Source of the DNA: JAAYBT01 sp964404395 | Lineage (GTDB): Bacteria; Bacillota; Clostridia; Acetivibrionales; DTU013 | Direction of reading: 5' to 3' | DNA: 28,254 nt | Assembly: GCA_964404395.1 (NCBI GenBank) | Contig: CAYOKA010000016.1 | Coordinates: 1-28,254 of the forward strand | Part shown: piece by piece, positions 26,284 to 28,254 of the stretch | How positions within the stretch are numbered: position 1 is the first letter of the stretch | How the letters are laid out: every line of letters begins with the position of its first letter | Program-made: the position numbers and the translations under genes | Notes under the pieces: generated by a model | Told to the model about the DNA's origin: nothing | The model's database searches: none | What the model saw: only the letters and a program-made list of their open reading frames with translations

Positions 26284-26403
26284 TCACTTGCTTATTTCAG
26301 TTGGCTTTCGTTTCCCCCTAAGCAATATCTCAATTTGATGCCTCTCCCTTTCATTTAACTGTTTGCATTCTCTAGACTTTGTGTTACTCTGCTCTTGACC
26401 CAT
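26284..26403 (-). pseudogene. IS30-family transposase N-terminal stub
   Basis: The ATG at 26403 has a GGGGGTGAG ribosome binding site. The 39 codons end at a TGA and include LNERERHQIEILLRGKRKPTEISK, the first helices of the IS30 transposase helix-turn-helix. The rest of the gene is missing, and the broken IS3 gene begins about 75 nt beyond. This fits insertion of the IS3 copy into the IS30 gene followed by decay. Confidence 0.65.
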
Positions 26404-26607
26404 TATCTCACCCCCGTTGCTTAGTTATTTCACAACTCAAGTGTAACCGGTTTATGACGTTAATGGGTCATTTAATTTTTATTTTAGGCAATACATTTTA
26501 CAACTTGCCGCGGCAATGCATATTATAAGAGCCTCTTCGCAACCATGGAAAAAGATCTTATACAATGGGCGTATTAAAAGCTAATGGATCAGTATAGGTG
26601 ATAGTGT

Positions 26608-26730
26608 TTGAGTATATATTGCTTTTACAATGCAAAGAGAATTCAAAAAAGTCTAGGATATATGTCACCGAAAGAATACCCTGAATCATTTAACGCAAAG
26701 AAATCAGAGAGGGCAGACAGAGTAGCTTAG
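26608..26730 (+). pseudogene. IS3-family OrfB C-terminal remnant
   Basis: About 40 codons after a stop read FYNAKRIQKSLGYMSPKEY, the conserved end of IS3-type OrfB proteins, then a charged tail and stop. Its strand is opposite to the broken IS3 transposase at 25845-26210, so it belongs to another copy or to an inverted part. GTCTACAAAAAAGTTGACG directly after the stop resembles an IS3-family end. Confidence 0.7.
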
Positions 26731-26772
26731 CAAATTGTCTACAAAAAAGTTGACGTCCCAAATGAACTATCA

Positions 26773-27648
26773 TCAATCCATAAACGAACGAAATTGATTT
26801 CTGTACTCTGATGGGCTTCGGTTGCAAAGAAACCGAAATTGTTTTGAAAAGTTGTTTAGGTCTGCAAAGCCTACGGAAAAGCTTATTTCTGCGATGGGAA
26901 GGTTTGTGGTTTCTAACATAAGCATAGCGTGGGTTAGTCGGGTTTTAAGTAATAACGCATAAGGTGTTATGGAAAAGCATTTTTTAAACTTACGAATAAA
27001 AGCAGCTTCTGTCATATAGTTGCGCTTCGCTATATCTTTAATTGAAATAGGCTTATCGTAATTATTAAGTATATAATGGCGACAGGACATCATATCTATG
27101 TATCTTTCATCTAAGCTAATTTCTAAATTCTGTTGGGAAAAAATGTACAAGCTTGTGAGTATTTCATCAAGAATACAAGACAGACATACGTCCTTAATCG
27201 GTTTGGATCCCTGCAATAAGTGAATGATATCGTCAATCTTTTTCTCGAAGGAAGCATCCTCAACATATATTCTTTTTGCTTCTTTTTGGTTTATAAGGTT
27301 GTCATAATTGTTAGAATGACTACTACAAAATCGAACCCACTTAAATTCCCAGTTCTCGATAGAGGTTTGAGATGAATAATACTTATGATGTTCCTCTCCA
27401 TTCAACAGAACTGAGTAGGATGGTTGCAAAAGAAAGCTGCGTCCTCGGTATAAGAGGTTTCCGCAGCCGCTTAGGGTATATAGGATGAGGTACATGTTTT
27501 TCAAATTGTCCCGCTTAACCAGATATTTTTTTTTAGCATAAAAATGACCTGCCCCAGTAACGTTGAAAGCAAGTCCTTTTTGTAGAGGAGCATATATCAA
27601 ATACTTAGAGTGTTTAGTAAAATCATTCACAACTAAAGAACCCATCAT
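26773..27648 (-). CDS. AraC-family transcriptional regulator
   Basis: This 291-residue regulator has an N-terminal cupin-like ligand domain (about 1-170; YTLSGCGNLLYRG, then LLNGEEHHKYYSS) and a C-terminal pair of helix-turn-helix motifs (about 190-287). The second ends in the family signature EISFSVGFADLNNFSKQFRFLCNRSPSEYR, given here in part: ISFSVGFADLNNF, then SPSEYR. Such two-domain members usually respond to sugars and control nearby sugar genes. The start is one of two adjacent ATGs (27648 or 27645) with AAGGGGTG upstream. No clear target operon lies in the window; the genes before 26773 are broken mobile elements. The gene looks intact. Confidence 0.92.
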   Translation of the reverse strand: MMGSLVVNDFTKHSKYLIYAPLQKGLAFNVTGAGHFYAKKKYLVKRDNLKNMYLILYTLSGCGNLLYRGRSFLLQPSYSVLLNGEEHHKYYSSQTSIENWEFKWVRFCSSHSNNYDNLINQKEAKRIYVEDASFEKKIDDIIHLLQGSKPIKDVCLSCILDEILTSLYIFSQQNLEISLDERYIDMMSCRHYILNNYDKPISIKDIAKRNYMTEAAFIRKFKKCFSITPYALLLKTRLTHAMLMLETTNLPIAEISFSVGFADLNNFSKQFRFLCNRSPSEYRNQFRSFMD

Positions 27649-27693
27649 GAAACACCCCTTGCGTTCTTATACAGCTATTGCTATTTATCATTT

Positions 27694-27722
27694 ATTTTAA
27701 AACAAAAATAGCTTTATGTCAA
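27694..27722 (-). promoter_or_regulatory. Consensus promoter of the AraC-type gene
   Basis: On the minus strand a perfect -35 TTGACA (27717-27722) stands 17 bp before -10 TAAAAT (27694-27699), about 45 nt ahead of the start codon. AGCTATT-like repeats on both sides of the -10 box might serve as operator half-sites. This housekeeping-type promoter contrasts with the three activator-type promoters of the nucleoside locus. Confidence 0.75.
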
Positions 27723-28254
27723 ATCTGCGTAGAGCTTTGAACATTAGAATGAGTTTAATCTCTTGTGCAAACAACAGCCAGGGAATGACAGCAAAAGGTG
27801 GAAAAGATAGTTAATACGTAGGGTACATATGTTCCATGTATGATAAACACGCGGCAAAAGACCGTGGGGTATAATAAATTCCTTTAAAAACACCCCTTTC
27901 GAAGTTTTTGCTAAAGTGAAGTAAACGCTGTGGACAGTTAGCGTATTCTATGCCTTTGACTATTGTAAGTGGCTTACCACCACAGTTATATCTTCACTGT
28001 TCATTGGTTGGATAAGCCATCGAACTTTCATATCAAGCAAAGCTACATGGGGTAGAACCGTAGTGGAACACGGTGTTGTAAATTTATATAAGGAAACAAC
28101 ACTCATTAACTATTTCGGCGTGGACATTGTGAAAACTCCCATGTTGCCGCCGCAATAAATGCAGACGGCGAAATACTCATACACGAGACCGCCCCGAATT
28201 CATAGTGTAAACTTACTGTAGGGAAAACGCAGGGAATGATTCCACCCACCCCCG
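27723..28254. other. Right-end region without a recognised gene
   Basis: The plus strand is open from about 27925 to a TAA at 28156-28158 (77 codons) but lacks an ATG near its beginning and a ribosome binding site, and I recognise no family. It might be a gene fragment. The remaining bases to the window edge show no convincing coding, RNA or repeat signal. Confidence 0.4.

Noticed and set aside
1..28254. CRISPR array
   Set aside because: No set of regularly spaced repeats was seen; the only tandem repeat is the two-copy 18-mer at 25783.

Overview
The window looks like a chromosomal segment of a strictly anaerobic, AT-rich Firmicute, most likely a Clostridia member. Start sites carry AGGAGG-type ribosome binding sites, there is a glycyl radical enzyme (oxygen-sensitive chemistry) with its activase, and a Clostridia-like cyclic beta-1,2-glucan synthase. 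No ribosomal marker is present, so the genus cannot be given.

Positions 1-13226 form a purine-nucleoside locus. In order they hold purine nucleoside phosphorylase, guanine deaminase, a YeiL-like Crp/Fnr regulator on the minus strand, a four-gene BMP/Nup-type nucleoside ABC transporter (lipoprotein, double ATPase, two permeases), a divergent S-adenosylhomocysteine hydrolase-like NAD enzyme, a glycyl radical enzyme of unknown substrate and its radical-SAM activase. Three promoters in the locus share one palindromic operator, GGACAWWTGTCATWT. Each is centred about 28.5-29.5 bp before a good -10 box and so near -41.5, and none has a consensus -35. They stand before the phosphorylase, the transporter operon and the hydrolase-like gene. 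The layout resembles Listeria PrfA boxes and suggests one Crp-family activator driving a nucleoside regulon that includes the hydrolase-like enzyme and, probably by read-through, the glycyl radical enzyme. This regulon is the best candidate for an undescribed system: import and phosphorolysis of purine nucleosides coupled to an NAD-dependent sugar-oxidising enzyme with a rebuilt substrate pocket and a radical lyase or dehydratase.

Positions 13227-15955 are a gap with hairpins, a tRNA-Ser(GCU), an intact single-frame IS3-type transposase on the minus strand and a small unrecognised ORF.

Positions 16043-24408 encode a cyclic beta-1,2-glucan synthase divided into two genes. The first has the membrane glycosyltransferase, the glycoamylase-like transglycosylase domain and a beta-sandwich. 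The second is a complete GH94 phosphorylase-like protein with its own ribosome binding site, so the split falls on a domain boundary.

Positions 24405-26760 are a graveyard of mobile DNA: two opposed serine-recombinase tails, an IS256 transposase tail, a broken IS3 transposase, an IS30 N-terminal stub and an IS3 OrfB tail, with short repeats. An AraC-family regulator with a consensus promoter follows on the minus strand, and the last 600 bases hold no gene I can recognise.
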